A stretch of 64,000 nucleotides of DNA from Candidatus Nitrososphaera gargensis Ga9.2 (GTDB lineage Archaea; Thermoproteota; Nitrososphaeria; Nitrososphaerales; Nitrososphaeraceae). Positions 1 to 7,635 of the stretch are shown piece after piece; within the stretch, counting starts at the first letter, position 1; every line of letters starts with the position of its first letter. The notes beneath the pieces were generated by a model. It ran no database searches and was not told the DNA's origin. It saw only the letters and a program-made list of their open reading frames with translations. The position numbers and the translations under genes were made by a program. Where the stretch lies: positions 1,798,001-1,862,000 of the forward strand of contig NC_018719.1 of assembly GCF_000303155.1 (NCBI RefSeq), read 5' to 3'.

Positions 1-723
1 AGCGACCGTCTCGGCAAATGACCGGGCCCTTTCGGGAGCCCTGCTTGTAACCATAAAGTTGACATTGCGCTTTTTGAGCACCTTTGCCACAAGGCTTGCC
101 GCCTCGCCAGTGCCTATCAGCATTATTGTCTTGCTCTTTAGGTCGTCAAAGTATTCCTCGGCAAGGTTCACCGCTACAGAGGCGATTGAAACGTTGCCCC
201 TGTTGATGCCAGTAGCAGTCCTGACCCTGCTTCCAACCTTGAGTGCCCTGTCAAATATCAGAGACAGGTTTGCGCTTGCATAGCGGCCAGAGCGGGAGAA
301 TTCTACAGCGCGCCTTACTTGGCCCAGTATCTGATCCTCGCCCACTACAAGCGAGTCAAGCCCTGACGTAAGCTTCATCAGGTGCATTACCGCTTCTCTG
401 CCCCTGCTGACTTCGACGTTTGCAAAGTCCTTTTCTGGCAGCCCGACGGCTGAGGCCCACTCCTCAAGCAGCCTGCCCTCGTCTGGATTCTTGGACGCTG
501 CAAACACTTCGATCCTGTTGCACGTCTGCAGGATTACACACTCTTCAAAGCCTGCCTTTTTCAGGAAAGCCTTGTGCGCGCCATCAATATCCTTGAATGT
601 AAATTTTTCAAGTAGGTGGATGGGCGCATTGCGATAAGTGACGCGTGCATTGACGATATGAACTGGCGCGACTGTTGGTGATGATGTTGGTGATGGTGCG
701 GCCTTGATAGCTGCCGTCGTCAT
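1..723 (-). CDS. hemA: Glutamyl-tRNA reductase, N-terminal part (C-terminus beyond window)
   Basis: This enzyme reduces glutamyl-tRNA(Glu) to glutamate-1-semialdehyde, the first step of C5 tetrapyrrole synthesis. Reading the minus strand from the ATG at 723 gives about 241 codons that stay open to the window edge. The catalytic motif QTCNRIEVF is visible (Cys nucleophile), followed by VVGEDQILGQVR and the NADPH-binding LIGTGEAA. Residues 1-20 are a low-complexity Ala/Pro/Ser/Thr extension. The start overlaps the stop of the upstream dehydrogenase gene as ATGA, so the two are translationally coupled. The C-terminal dimerisation domain is not in view. Confidence 0.95.
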   Translation of the reverse strand, partial: MTTAAIKAAPSPTSSPTVAPVHIVNARVTYRNAPIHLLEKFTFKDIDGAHKAFLKKAGFEECVILQTCNRIEVFAASKNPDEGRLLEEWASAVGLPEKDFANVEVSRGREAVMHLMKLTSGLDSLVVGEDQILGQVRRAVEFSRSGRYASANLSLIFDRALKVGSRVRTATGINRGNVSIASVAVNLAEEYFDDLKSKTIMLIGTGEAASLVAKVLKKRNVNFMVTSRAPERARSFAETVA

Positions 724-1397
724 TTTGTGCTTTTCCTCTCCCATTTTTGCAACAGCTCTAGCGTCGCGCTTTTAGCATCTTCAATCCTGTCTTCCTTAAT
801 AAGGTTCTGGATTCGCTTGTCCTTTATCAAAGAATAGAGAAACTCCTTGCGCTCTCCCACGGTCTTGATCCTTGGCCGCGCGGCCTGCCTAGCAAACTCT
901 TGCAGTTTTGCGTTCTCGATGTCTGCCTTTTTGATTATCCTGCGCAGCACCCGCTCAGCCCTGATCCTCACCTTGCGCGCCATTATGGGGCTCTTGCCAG
1001 AGGTAGAGATCGCGACCTGCATCACGCCTTCAATGTTGACAATGGAAGCGTAGGAAAAGTCGCTGACCTCGGGATCGTCTGCAGCATAGACGAACGCGCC
1101 CATTGACCTACCTTTTTCAACTATCATGCGGTTCAGCTCGCGGTCGTTGGTCGCCGCAAGCACCAGAAACACGTTGTCGTCGCTGTAATTATCCAGAATC
1201 TTGGCGTCGCAGAGCTTTGCCTTGACAAGCTCGATCTTGCCAAGCGCCGCCTGGTCTGATAGAAAGCGGTTAACCCTGTTGCTGATCACGATTATCTTGC
1301 AGCCCTGCCCAAGCAGGCCGCGTACCTTTCTGACGCCCTCTGTCCCGCCGCCTATCACTATGGCGCGCTTGCCCTTGACGTTCAGATCAACAATCAA
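720..1397 (-). CDS. Siroheme synthase N-domain-like precorrin-2 dehydrogenase
   Basis: This 225-residue protein has an N-terminal Rossmann motif (IVIGGGTEGVRKV, residues about 14-26) and the SGKSPIMARKVR segment typical of the Met8p/CysG N-terminal family. That family oxidises precorrin-2 to sirohydrochlorin with NAD and may insert metal. No SAM-dependent uroporphyrinogen methyltransferase domain follows, so it is the stand-alone form. It lies directly upstream of hemA with a 4-nt overlap, as in many archaeal heme/siroheme operons. Function is assigned from family and context. Confidence 0.9.
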   Translation of the reverse strand: MIVDLNVKGKRAIVIGGGTEGVRKVRGLLGQGCKIIVISNRVNRFLSDQAALGKIELVKAKLCDAKILDNYSDDNVFLVLAATNDRELNRMIVEKGRSMGAFVYAADDPEVSDFSYASIVNIEGVMQVAISTSGKSPIMARKVRIRAERVLRRIIKKADIENAKLQEFARQAARPRIKTVGERKEFLYSLIKDKRIQNLIKEDRIEDAKSATLELLQKWERKSTK

Positions 1398-1479
1398 TAC
1401 TATATAACACCGGCCAGAGAGACAGTGGAATTTTCCTACTTTTCTTTATTTAATCGTTCAGTTAGGGTGCAGGAATTGC

Positions 1480-2145
1480 CTAGTGCGCAATCTTTTTGAG
1501 GTAGTTTGCGTCAACAGTTACCGGTATCTGGTAAGGCGAATCGAGCAGAACTACTGTCGCCTCCTGCCTCTCATAGTCGACTCTAGTTATCTTGGCCTTC
1601 ATGGACTTGAACGGGCCGGCAATGACTTCGACCGTGTCATCAACGTTAAGCTCTGACACCATCGGCTTTTTCACCAGGTACCCTTCGATATCCTTGAACG
1701 GCAGGTCGCCCCTTATCTGGCCACGGACGTGCCTTATCCCTGCAAGCGCTTCGTATGCTACGTTAGAGTCCGGAGCCTCGACAATGATGTAACCCTTAAA
1801 GCTGTCAAGCACCATGACCGAGCGGATCCCTATCTTTTTGGCGTTCACCCTTACCTGAATCTGGCCTGCCACGACACGCTCCTGTCCGCCTGTCGTGCGT
1901 ATGGCAAAGAACTTGGAGTCGCTTGCTGGCGCCGCCTGTTCTGCTGGCGCAGGCGCCGGAGAGGCTGCCGCTGATTCGGCTGTTGTTGTTGGCATTTGCT
2001 CCTCTTCCGGCTGTGCCGCCGCCTGCTCGGCAGGCTCTGGCGCTGCCTCTGACTCCTCTATAGAATCCTGATTATTGTCATCATCAAATTTGATATCCTC
2101 AAAGCCCATTTCTTCCTCTGGGGCATCGTCTACCCTATCGCTCAT
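1480..2145 (-). CDS. spt5: Transcription elongation factor Spt5 (NusG family) with long acidic N-terminus
   Basis: Residues from about 78 on (FFAIRTTGGQERVV) form the NGN domain that binds the RNA polymerase clamp. The C-terminal KOW domain follows at about residues 165-221, including VIAGPFKSMKAKITRVD. The first ~75 residues are a Glu/Asp/Ala/Pro-rich tail absent from the usual ~150-residue archaeal Spt5. SecE, often the partner gene in archaea, is not adjacent. A TATA-like stretch (aatttataaattta, about 2171-2184) lies upstream of the start on the minus strand. Confidence 0.92.
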   Translation of the reverse strand: MSDRVDDAPEEEMGFEDIKFDDDNNQDSIEESEAAPEPAEQAAAQPEEEQMPTTTAESAAASPAPAPAEQAAPASDSKFFAIRTTGGQERVVAGQIQVRVNAKKIGIRSVMVLDSFKGYIIVEAPDSNVAYEALAGIRHVRGQIRGDLPFKDIEGYLVKKPMVSELNVDDTVEVIAGPFKSMKAKITRVDYERQEATVVLLDSPYQIPVTVDANYLKKIAH

Positions 2146-2339
2146 TTTGTTAGGTATGCGGAGGTCTGATGCAATTTATAAATTTACTTAGGTGGAATAA
2201 TGCTAAAATTTCCATTGATAGAGGCAGGAGGGCTAAACTAGTTAGTATCTAGCATGTGTCTGAAAATTGTAACCAAGGGCTCAAAAGCGACTGTCATAAG
2301 TAAGCAAAGATACAATAGTTCGTATGCCCTTCCAACGCT

Positions 2340-2850
2340 GTGAAGGTCGGTCTTAATTTCCTGATCATTGGCGGCGCCATATTGGCTGTGGGGCTGATTG
2401 TTGCATAAATTTCCGTCTTTAGCGTCACCAGAGGTTCTGGAAGGATCGATTATCATTGACGAGACGTCGCTGGAGCCTAACCTTTCGATTGCGGCAGAGA
2501 TGGTCGACCTGCCTGCAAGGCAACAGCTTCTGCTATCGCTTGCGGGCAACCCTCCTGATGTGCCGCTTCAGGCCAGGATAACTGGGCCGAATGGAGAGAC
2601 GCTGGTATTATACAACGTAACCAACACCCTGTTTTCCAGTACGACAGTGACCGTTTCAACTGGCAATCACACGCTGGAAATAAAGAATGCCGGGTCCCGG
2701 CCTGTTACAGTTAGCGGCGCATTGCTGATCTCTCCAATTGGCCAGCAGGACGACGGTAGCATTGAAAATGATGATGTGTTGCATGAGACAAGGCTAAAAT
2801 TACAATTGTTCGCAGGCACTCTGGATTGGATAATAACCATGTTCTCGTAG
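2340..2850 (+). pseudogene. Disrupted gene for a membrane-anchored beta-sandwich-like protein
   Basis: The main open frame (2398-2850, TTG start) encodes about 150 residues of a beta-rich extracellular-looking protein but lacks any signal or anchor. Directly upstream, in another frame, a GTG at 2340 opens 22 codons reading VKVGLNFLIIGGAILAVGLI, a typical N-terminal transmembrane segment, ended by TAA at 2406-2408. Joining the two needs one nonsense reversion and one frame change near 2415-2425. The 3' end runs 25 nt into dtdA. I infer a decayed gene; an intact cytosolic protein from 2398 is the alternative. Confidence 0.5.
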
Positions 2851-3641
2851 CCTCTAGCCAAGATCTCGCAGGGGTGACAATGGCCGATTACCTCAAGAAT
2901 AGCGCGGGCTTTGCAAGCGACGACGATGGCAAGTCCTACAGGTCACCGCGCCACAAAAACGTCCAGCTCCATGTCGCTTCTGGCAGCCTGCTCACCTTGG
3001 AAGACCTTGACAGGGACTATCCTGACGCCAGCTCGTTCATTTTCCTCTCAAAACACAGATCAGACAGCCAGATCCCTACGCTCACCTGCCACTGCACAGG
3101 CAACTTTGCCGACAACTCCTATGGCGGAAATCCAAGGGAAATTGCAATATCGTACCCAAGCCTGCAGAAAGGATACCTAAAGGCGATAACTGCCGCCAGG
3201 CACAAGGTGCCGGAATACGACATTATCATAGAGGCGACCCACCATGGCCCAACGTCATTGAAAAAGCCCATCCTGTTTGTGGAGCTGGGCTCGTCAGAAA
3301 AGCAGTGGGGCGATAGAAACGCTGCAGGAGTGATATGCGAGACGTTGCTTGGCCTGCTCGATAGGGGCATTGAGCGCTGCAATAAAGTGGGAATCGCGCT
3401 TGGAGGCACGCATTACCCTACCAAGTTCAACAAGCTGCTGCTGGAGTCCGAGTTTGGCCTTGCAGCGGTAGCATCAAAGCACAACCTTGAAGCGATTGAC
3501 GAGCAGATGCTGGACCAGATGATTGAAAAGAGCGTGGAGAAAGTAACGCACATCGTTGTTGACGGCAAGGGCCTTGGAAGCCAGAAGGACAGGATAATCA
3601 AGATGGCAGAAAAAACAGGGCTTGGAATCCACAAAGTCTGA
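2826..3641 (+). CDS. dtdA: Archaeal D-aminoacyl-tRNA deacylase
   Basis: The 271-residue product matches the GEK1/DtdA family, a Zn-dependent editing enzyme that hydrolyses D-amino acids mischarged on tRNA. Visible hallmarks are the N-terminal LVASSQDLAG, the FLSKHRS strand, HCTGNF, and the EATHHGPTSL metal-binding segment followed by FVELGSSEKQW. The start is a TTG at 2826 inside the 3' end of the preceding broken gene. The next gene follows after 3 nt. Confidence 0.92.
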   Translation: MDNNHVLVASSQDLAGVTMADYLKNSAGFASDDDGKSYRSPRHKNVQLHVASGSLLTLEDLDRDYPDASSFIFLSKHRSDSQIPTLTCHCTGNFADNSYGGNPREIAISYPSLQKGYLKAITAARHKVPEYDIIIEATHHGPTSLKKPILFVELGSSEKQWGDRNAAGVICETLLGLLDRGIERCNKVGIALGGTHYPTKFNKLLLESEFGLAAVASKHNLEAIDEQMLDQMIEKSVEKVTHIVVDGKGLGSQKDRIIKMAEKTGLGIHKV

Positions 3642-3674
3642 ATATTGAAATACCTCTACCTCATATTTTACCAC

Positions 3675-3998
3675 ATGAAAAGGCAGCTGAAGGCAAGCGA
3701 CGTTTATGACATACTTGTCAGGATCCCTGAAGGCAAGGTCACGACCTACGGCGATATCGCCAAGGCTCTTGGGCACCCGCGGGCATCGCGCGCAGTTGGA
3801 AGGATCTTGAACAGCAACCCAAACCCGATTATCGTGCCGTGCCACAGGGTAGTCATGTCAAACGGCAGCATAGGCGGCTACGCGTTTGGCAAGGCAAGGA
3901 AAAAGGGGCTGCTGAAAAAGGAAGGCCTGCGCTTCATGGGCGACAACATGCTGCATGACTTTGCAGGATGTAGGGCAAACCTTGTGAAATTAAGCTAG
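3675..3998 (+). CDS. Methylated-DNA--cysteine methyltransferase domain protein (MGMT/Ogt or ATL)
   Basis: This small protein (107 residues from the ATG at 3675; an upstream TTG at 3645 is possible) has the complete DNA-binding/active-site domain of O6-alkylguanine-DNA alkyltransferases. It carries the acceptor motif IVPCHRVV with the methyl-accepting Cys, then the GYAFG loop. The N-terminal domain of bacterial Ogt is absent, as in the short MGMT-like forms. The active-site Cys is kept, so it could be a true suicide methyltransferase rather than an ATL. It converges on rpl19e with a 4-nt overlap of stops. Confidence 0.88.
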   Translation: MKRQLKASDVYDILVRIPEGKVTTYGDIAKALGHPRASRAVGRILNSNPNPIIVPCHRVVMSNGSIGGYAFGKARKKGLLKKEGLRFMGDNMLHDFAGCRANLVKLS

Positions 3999-4441
3999 CG
4001 GATCTTGGCTTCTTTTACAAGCTCGCGCAGGTGCGCCAGCGACCTTACTTGGCCGCCGTTGACCTTCTTGTACAGCTGCCAGTAGATTTCGTTGGTGATG
4101 TCCTTCCTCTCTTTCAGGACTTTGAGGTGGTAGCGCATGGACCTGACCTTGATTACATAGACTTCTTTCTTGCCGACCCTTGCCGTCTTTTTGCCTTTCT
4201 TTGAGCCGGGGCCTTTGCCGTGAACCTTCCAGACTGAGCGCTTTTCCATCGCCCTGCCCCTTGAGGTCCCTGCCGGCTGGACTGTCCATATTGCTCCGCT
4301 CTTTACAAGCGAACGTATATTTTCACGCGTAATCGAGTCTGCAACATCTTCAAGCCTGTCAGGCTCAAAGCGGACCCTGTTGGCTCCAACGCCAAGGATC
4401 CTTGCCACAAGTTCACGTTTTTTTGCAATGTTGACTACCAT
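3995..4441 (-). CDS. rpl19e: 50S ribosomal protein L19e
   Basis: 148 residues from the ATG at 4441 (MVVNIAKKRELVARILG), followed by the conserved VRFEPDRLEDV and ENIRSLVKSGAI segments and a very basic GKGPGSKKGKK linker, typical of eukaryote/archaeal L19e. The frame stays open further upstream, but that part lies inside rpl32e and is not used. The gene starts one base before the rpl32e stop, so the pair is co-transcribed. Confidence 0.97.
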   Translation of the reverse strand: MVVNIAKKRELVARILGVGANRVRFEPDRLEDVADSITRENIRSLVKSGAIWTVQPAGTSRGRAMEKRSVWKVHGKGPGSKKGKKTARVGKKEVYVIKVRSMRYHLKVLKERKDITNEIYWQLYKKVNGGQVRSLAHLRELVKEAKIR

Positions 4442-4442
4442 T

Positions 4443-4868
4443 TTATTCCTTATTCTCCTTCTCTTTTTCTTGTTCCTTCTTTGGTGCCAGAAGGCCTGCG
4501 TTGAGCACCTTGATGCCAAGCTCGTTGGCTTTGGCGATTATCTCTGTCCTCTTTCTCTTGCCTACGGTGTGCCCCAGCCTGGCGGCGTCCTTTTTCGGAT
4601 CGAGCCTTGCCAGCTCGGCCACGTTGTGAACGACGTTGTCGGTATAGCCTGACGGGTGGAGGCCCCTTGCCGCTCTTGGGCCCCTGTAGCCGACTTTGAC
4701 TATTGCCGGCATGCCCGACTTTTGCTTCCTCATCTTGTTATCCTTACCCTTGGGCTTCCTCCAGTTCTCAGCCAGTCTGTCATACCTCCAGCTCTCCTGC
4801 CTGATGAACTTGGGCCTCTTTTCGGCAACCTTTTTCCTAGCCGCCAGTAATTCCTCATTAATCACCAT
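4443..4868 (-). CDS. rpl32e: 50S ribosomal protein L32e
   Basis: 141 residues from the ATG at 4868. The L32e signature is clear: RPKFIRQESWRYDRL, the WRKPKGKDNKMR block, and VGYRGPRAARGLHPSGY. The C-terminus is a Lys/Glu tail. In-frame starts further upstream (4895 or 4934) would add an unconserved extension. Together with rpl19e it forms a small r-protein operon separated from the classic spc cluster. Confidence 0.96.
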   Translation of the reverse strand: MVINEELLAARKKVAEKRPKFIRQESWRYDRLAENWRKPKGKDNKMRKQKSGMPAIVKVGYRGPRAARGLHPSGYTDNVVHNVAELARLDPKKDAARLGHTVGKRKRTEIIAKANELGIKVLNAGLLAPKKEQEKEKENKE

Positions 4869-4911
4869 AGCGATACGTAGGACACAAGACTTGTTCATTA
4901 CAATAAATATG

Positions 4912-5226
4912 TTACTGGCTTCTCTTGATCGCAAAGAGCGTGAGGGTGTAGCAGGATCCCTTGTACGCCACGCTGACTGAAAGCGAGACTGCCCTGCCGT
5001 CCTCGGCCGTCTTTGAAAGCCCGAGCGCGCCCCTTACCATTTCCACTTCTACCTTGTCAAGCCGGCGGGAGTAGTCCCACATCCCTGGATGCAGCTTGTT
5101 CGTGCTTGCCGCAGCCTCGAGCACCTCCGAAATGGCGGGCACTTCCAGCGCCTGCTCGTTGACGCTTGCGGTTTGGACGCTGTCTGCGCAGCCTTTTACT
5201 TCAAGCCATGCGTTCTCGAATTCCAA
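4912..5226 (-). CDS. Conserved-looking hypothetical protein, 104 aa
   Basis: I do not recognise this protein. It is alpha/beta in appearance, with a central helix (VPAISEVLEAAASTNKLH) and a C-terminal strand pair ending in a Lys/Arg tail. It lies upstream of rpl32e on the same strand. Its stop (4912) is about 44 nt from the rpl32e start, so co-transcription with the r-protein pair is likely. A role in translation would be a guess. Confidence 0.7.
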   Translation of the reverse strand: MEFENAWLEVKGCADSVQTASVNEQALEVPAISEVLEAAASTNKLHPGMWDYSRRLDKVEVEMVRGALGLSKTAEDGRAVSLSVSVAYKGSCYTLTLFAIKRSQ

Positions 5227-5329
5227 CGCCTGTTTCTACACGCGAGTTCATTATATTGTTTTATTGAGAATAAGACATGTTGAATATTTAATAAGGAACA
5301 GCTACATCAATAACCATTAATCCGAAAAA

Positions 5330-5346
5330 CGTCTTGTACCAAGACG
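5330..5346. promoter_or_regulatory. Inverted repeat upstream of the P-loop ATPase gene
   Basis: CGTCTTG-tac-CAAGACG is a perfect 7-bp inverted repeat with a 3-nt spacer. It ends 20 nt before the GTG start at 5366. An AT-rich TATA-like stretch (aatatttaataa) lies about 40 nt further upstream. The position fits an operator near the transcription start or a short leader hairpin. No regulator is assigned. Confidence 0.4.
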
Positions 5347-5365
5347 CGATTGTGGTGAATAATGC

Positions 5366-6805
5366 GTGGCAGAATCGACCGTGAGCATCGATGGGGAGAA
5401 TGAGAGTCGGCCTATATACATGCCGGATGAGCTCATGCGCTTTATTCAGCGCGACACGTATTCACTCCTCATTAAAGGCTTTGCTGGCACCGGTAAGACC
5501 ACGCTTGCGCTCACTATCTTGAAGGCGCTTGAAAGCAAGAACAACTTTTTCTACATCTCGACAAGGATCTCGCCAAAGCAGCTTTTCCAATACTACCCAT
5601 GGCTTGCGAAATTTGTAGGGCAGCCCAGGCCAGCAAACCCCGCGGAAGCGCCGGATCACGGGCTGATGACAAGTTTCGAGGACGCAAGGCTCGACGAACC
5701 CGAATCGCTCTTTGAGCGCATCACCAACCAGCTGATGGACATCAAGTCGCCAGTGATCATCATTGACAGCTGGGACGCAATCGCGTCGTTCATGGATAAG
5801 GAGGCACGCCTCAACAACGAGAGGGTGCTCCAGACGTGGAGGGAAAGGGCAGGGGCCAAGCTGATATTCATAAGCGAGCACCCAGACGACACCACGCTTG
5901 ACTTTCTTGTTGACGGCATCGTGGAGCTGAAGCAGAGCTACTACGAAAGCGTGCGGGTGCGCGAAATATTTCTGCTCAAACTCCGGGGCATACGTATTGA
6001 AAGGCCGTCGTACATCTATACACTTGACAACAGCGTCTTCCGCAGCTTTGTACCTTACAGGCCGATCAAGTTCAAGCCGGCGGCGGAGCCGTACAGGAAA
6101 AAAATTCGTATTAGCAACGGAATCGCGACAACTGACTACATCCGGAGCGGTTACCCTGTACTGGACAGCTCGCTTGGCGGCGGCTTTCCAAGGAAAGGCA
6201 CAGTTCTGCTTGAGCTGGATCCGCATGTAAACGCTGTCGTGGCCATGGCTTTCCTCGAGAGGATCATATCGAACTTTATCTTCGACAACAACCCTGTGCT
6301 GTTCCAGCCATTTGATTGGATGGACCCGCATGCCATAATGGATTATCTGGAGCCGTCGATGCCTGCAGACAAAAAGGACCTTTTCAAGATATTATGGATG
6401 AGCAAGGTAAACGGCATGGCCGACAACATCATCACCATGCCGGGCAAAAAACAGCGCGCCGACCCGATCGTAGAAGCACTTGCCAAGATGAAACAAAAGC
6501 GCCCCGACAAATTGCTGCTCAACATCATGGGGACAGATATGATGCAGAGATCCTATGGCAGAAAGGGTATAAGGAGCGGGATGGAAAACCTGCTGTCAGA
6601 CATCAGGACAAGCGCAGACCTCTCAATAGCCGTTGTAAGCCACTCGCAAGGGGAAGTGCTGGAGTATCTTTCAGAAGTATCAGATATGCACCTGTGCTTG
6701 ATGATGATAAAGGACACGCTGTTCCTGCAGTCGCTCGTCCCGGCGTCGACCCTGTATGCCGTGGTGTTTGACGAGCACCAGATTGGCCTAGAGCCGGTCG
6801 TGTAG
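5366..6805 (+). CDS. GvpD/KaiC-like P-loop ATPase (RecA superfamily)
   Basis: 479 residues with a clear Walker A (GFAGTGKTTLA, about residues 38-48) and a Walker B-like hydrophobic strand ending in Asp (SPVIIIDSWD, about 129-138). A second, P-loop-less RecA-like half follows from about residue 245 (SGYPVLDSSLGGGFPRKGT). This layout resembles the GvpD-type regulators and tandem KaiC-like ATPases of archaea. No gas-vesicle structural genes are nearby, so a general signalling or regulatory role is more likely. It converges on a winged-helix gene. Function is unproven. Confidence 0.75.
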   Translation: MAESTVSIDGENESRPIYMPDELMRFIQRDTYSLLIKGFAGTGKTTLALTILKALESKNNFFYISTRISPKQLFQYYPWLAKFVGQPRPANPAEAPDHGLMTSFEDARLDEPESLFERITNQLMDIKSPVIIIDSWDAIASFMDKEARLNNERVLQTWRERAGAKLIFISEHPDDTTLDFLVDGIVELKQSYYESVRVREIFLLKLRGIRIERPSYIYTLDNSVFRSFVPYRPIKFKPAAEPYRKKIRISNGIATTDYIRSGYPVLDSSLGGGFPRKGTVLLELDPHVNAVVAMAFLERIISNFIFDNNPVLFQPFDWMDPHAIMDYLEPSMPADKKDLFKILWMSKVNGMADNIITMPGKKQRADPIVEALAKMKQKRPDKLLLNIMGTDMMQRSYGRKGIRSGMENLLSDIRTSADLSIAVVSHSQGEVLEYLSEVSDMHLCLMMIKDTLFLQSLVPASTLYAVVFDEHQIGLEPVV

Positions 6806-6818
6806 AGTGTTATATCAG

Positions 6819-7115
6819 TCACGTGCTCAGGTGGTAGTACTCGTCAGCCAGATTTTCTTCAATGCCTACAGGCAAAAGCTCTTTCATCTGATCATAGTAT
6901 GACAGGAACCTGCTGCCCTTGGGCGTTATCTTGTAAAGCGTCTTGTCGCCGTTGTTCACTTCGTGCACAAGGCCGCTTTTGATCAGCGAGTCCAGGTACA
7001 ACTTGCACTGGTCGTTGCTCAACATTGCCTTGTACATTATCTTGGTGCGAGTCTCCTCCTTGTTTACTGACTTTAGTATAGCTGCAATTACTTCGTATCG
7101 GCTACGGTTCTTCAT
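6819..7115 (-). CDS. HTH_45-type winged-helix regulator
   Basis: 98 residues from the ATG at 7115 (MKNRSRYEVIAAIL). The pattern R-S-R-Y-E-V-I followed by TRTKIMYKAMLSNDQCKLYL is the typical recognition-helix region of the small winged-helix regulators expanded in thaumarchaea. The wing is KTLYKITPKGSRFL. The frame is open further upstream, but that part looks like promoter sequence (tatatcagatatttcatataa). This is one of five related genes or remnants in the window. Confidence 0.85.
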   Translation of the reverse strand: MKNRSRYEVIAAILKSVNKEETRTKIMYKAMLSNDQCKLYLDSLIKSGLVHEVNNGDKTLYKITPKGSRFLSYYDQMKELLPVGIEENLADEYYHLST

Positions 7116-7254
7116 TCGGCCGCCAGAGATACAACATACATCATATATCAGATATTTCATATAAAATACGACACCATGTCTCTGTAACAATCTTCTTTGT
7201 CAACGTTTTTTTGCTGTGATACTGCAAAACCTGCTCGCCTGATGGCATGAATTT

Positions 7255-7557
7255 TCATGTAAGCGAGGGCGGTGGGGCTTTTGTGAAAAGCGAAGCCAAC
7301 TGCTTGTAGTGCGCGATGAATTTCTTGCCAAGATCGGTCGTCTTGTATATATAGCGCTTGGAGCTTGGGCGCTCCTGTATCATTTCAAGCATCCCACTAT
7401 CTAACAGGAACTCCAGGTACTGGTTTATCTGCTTGGAGTTCAGGTTACAGCGATACATGACATGAGTCTTCCTTGCTCCATTTTCGCACATGAGCAGGAT
7501 GAACTCTATTATCTCTAGCCATCCCCTGTTACTCCAGCCTGCTGCGTTTAAAGGCAA
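7255..7557 (-). CDS. Divergent HTH_45-like winged-helix protein
   Basis: About 100 residues from a TTG at 7557. It keeps the family layout: helix (WLEIIEFILLMCENGARKTHVMYRC), recognition helix (LNSKQINQYLEFLLDSGML), wing (RYIYKTTDLGKKFI). It is more diverged than the other copies and carries a Pro-rich tail. It probably acts as a DNA-binding regulator; the target is unknown. It lies next to and on the same strand as the BshC-like gene upstream, with about 80 nt between them. Confidence 0.75.
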   Translation of the reverse strand: MPLNAAGWSNRGWLEIIEFILLMCENGARKTHVMYRCNLNSKQINQYLEFLLDSGMLEMIQERPSSKRYIYKTTDLGKKFIAHYKQLASLFTKAPPPSLT

Positions 7558-7635
7558 TCTACTACAGAAACTCTATTCGTATTGGATTTAATGCTAAACG
7601 TACTTTCTAACCCAACAAGGGCATAGAAGAGATTT

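Noticed and set aside
5462-6331. Long minus-strand ORF opposite the GvpD-like gene
   Set aside because: It is the complement of a clear P-loop protein, with composition typical of a shadow frame.
5366-6805. Gas-vesicle operon
   Set aside because: Only a GvpD-like ATPase is present; no gvpA, gvpF or other structural genes are nearby.
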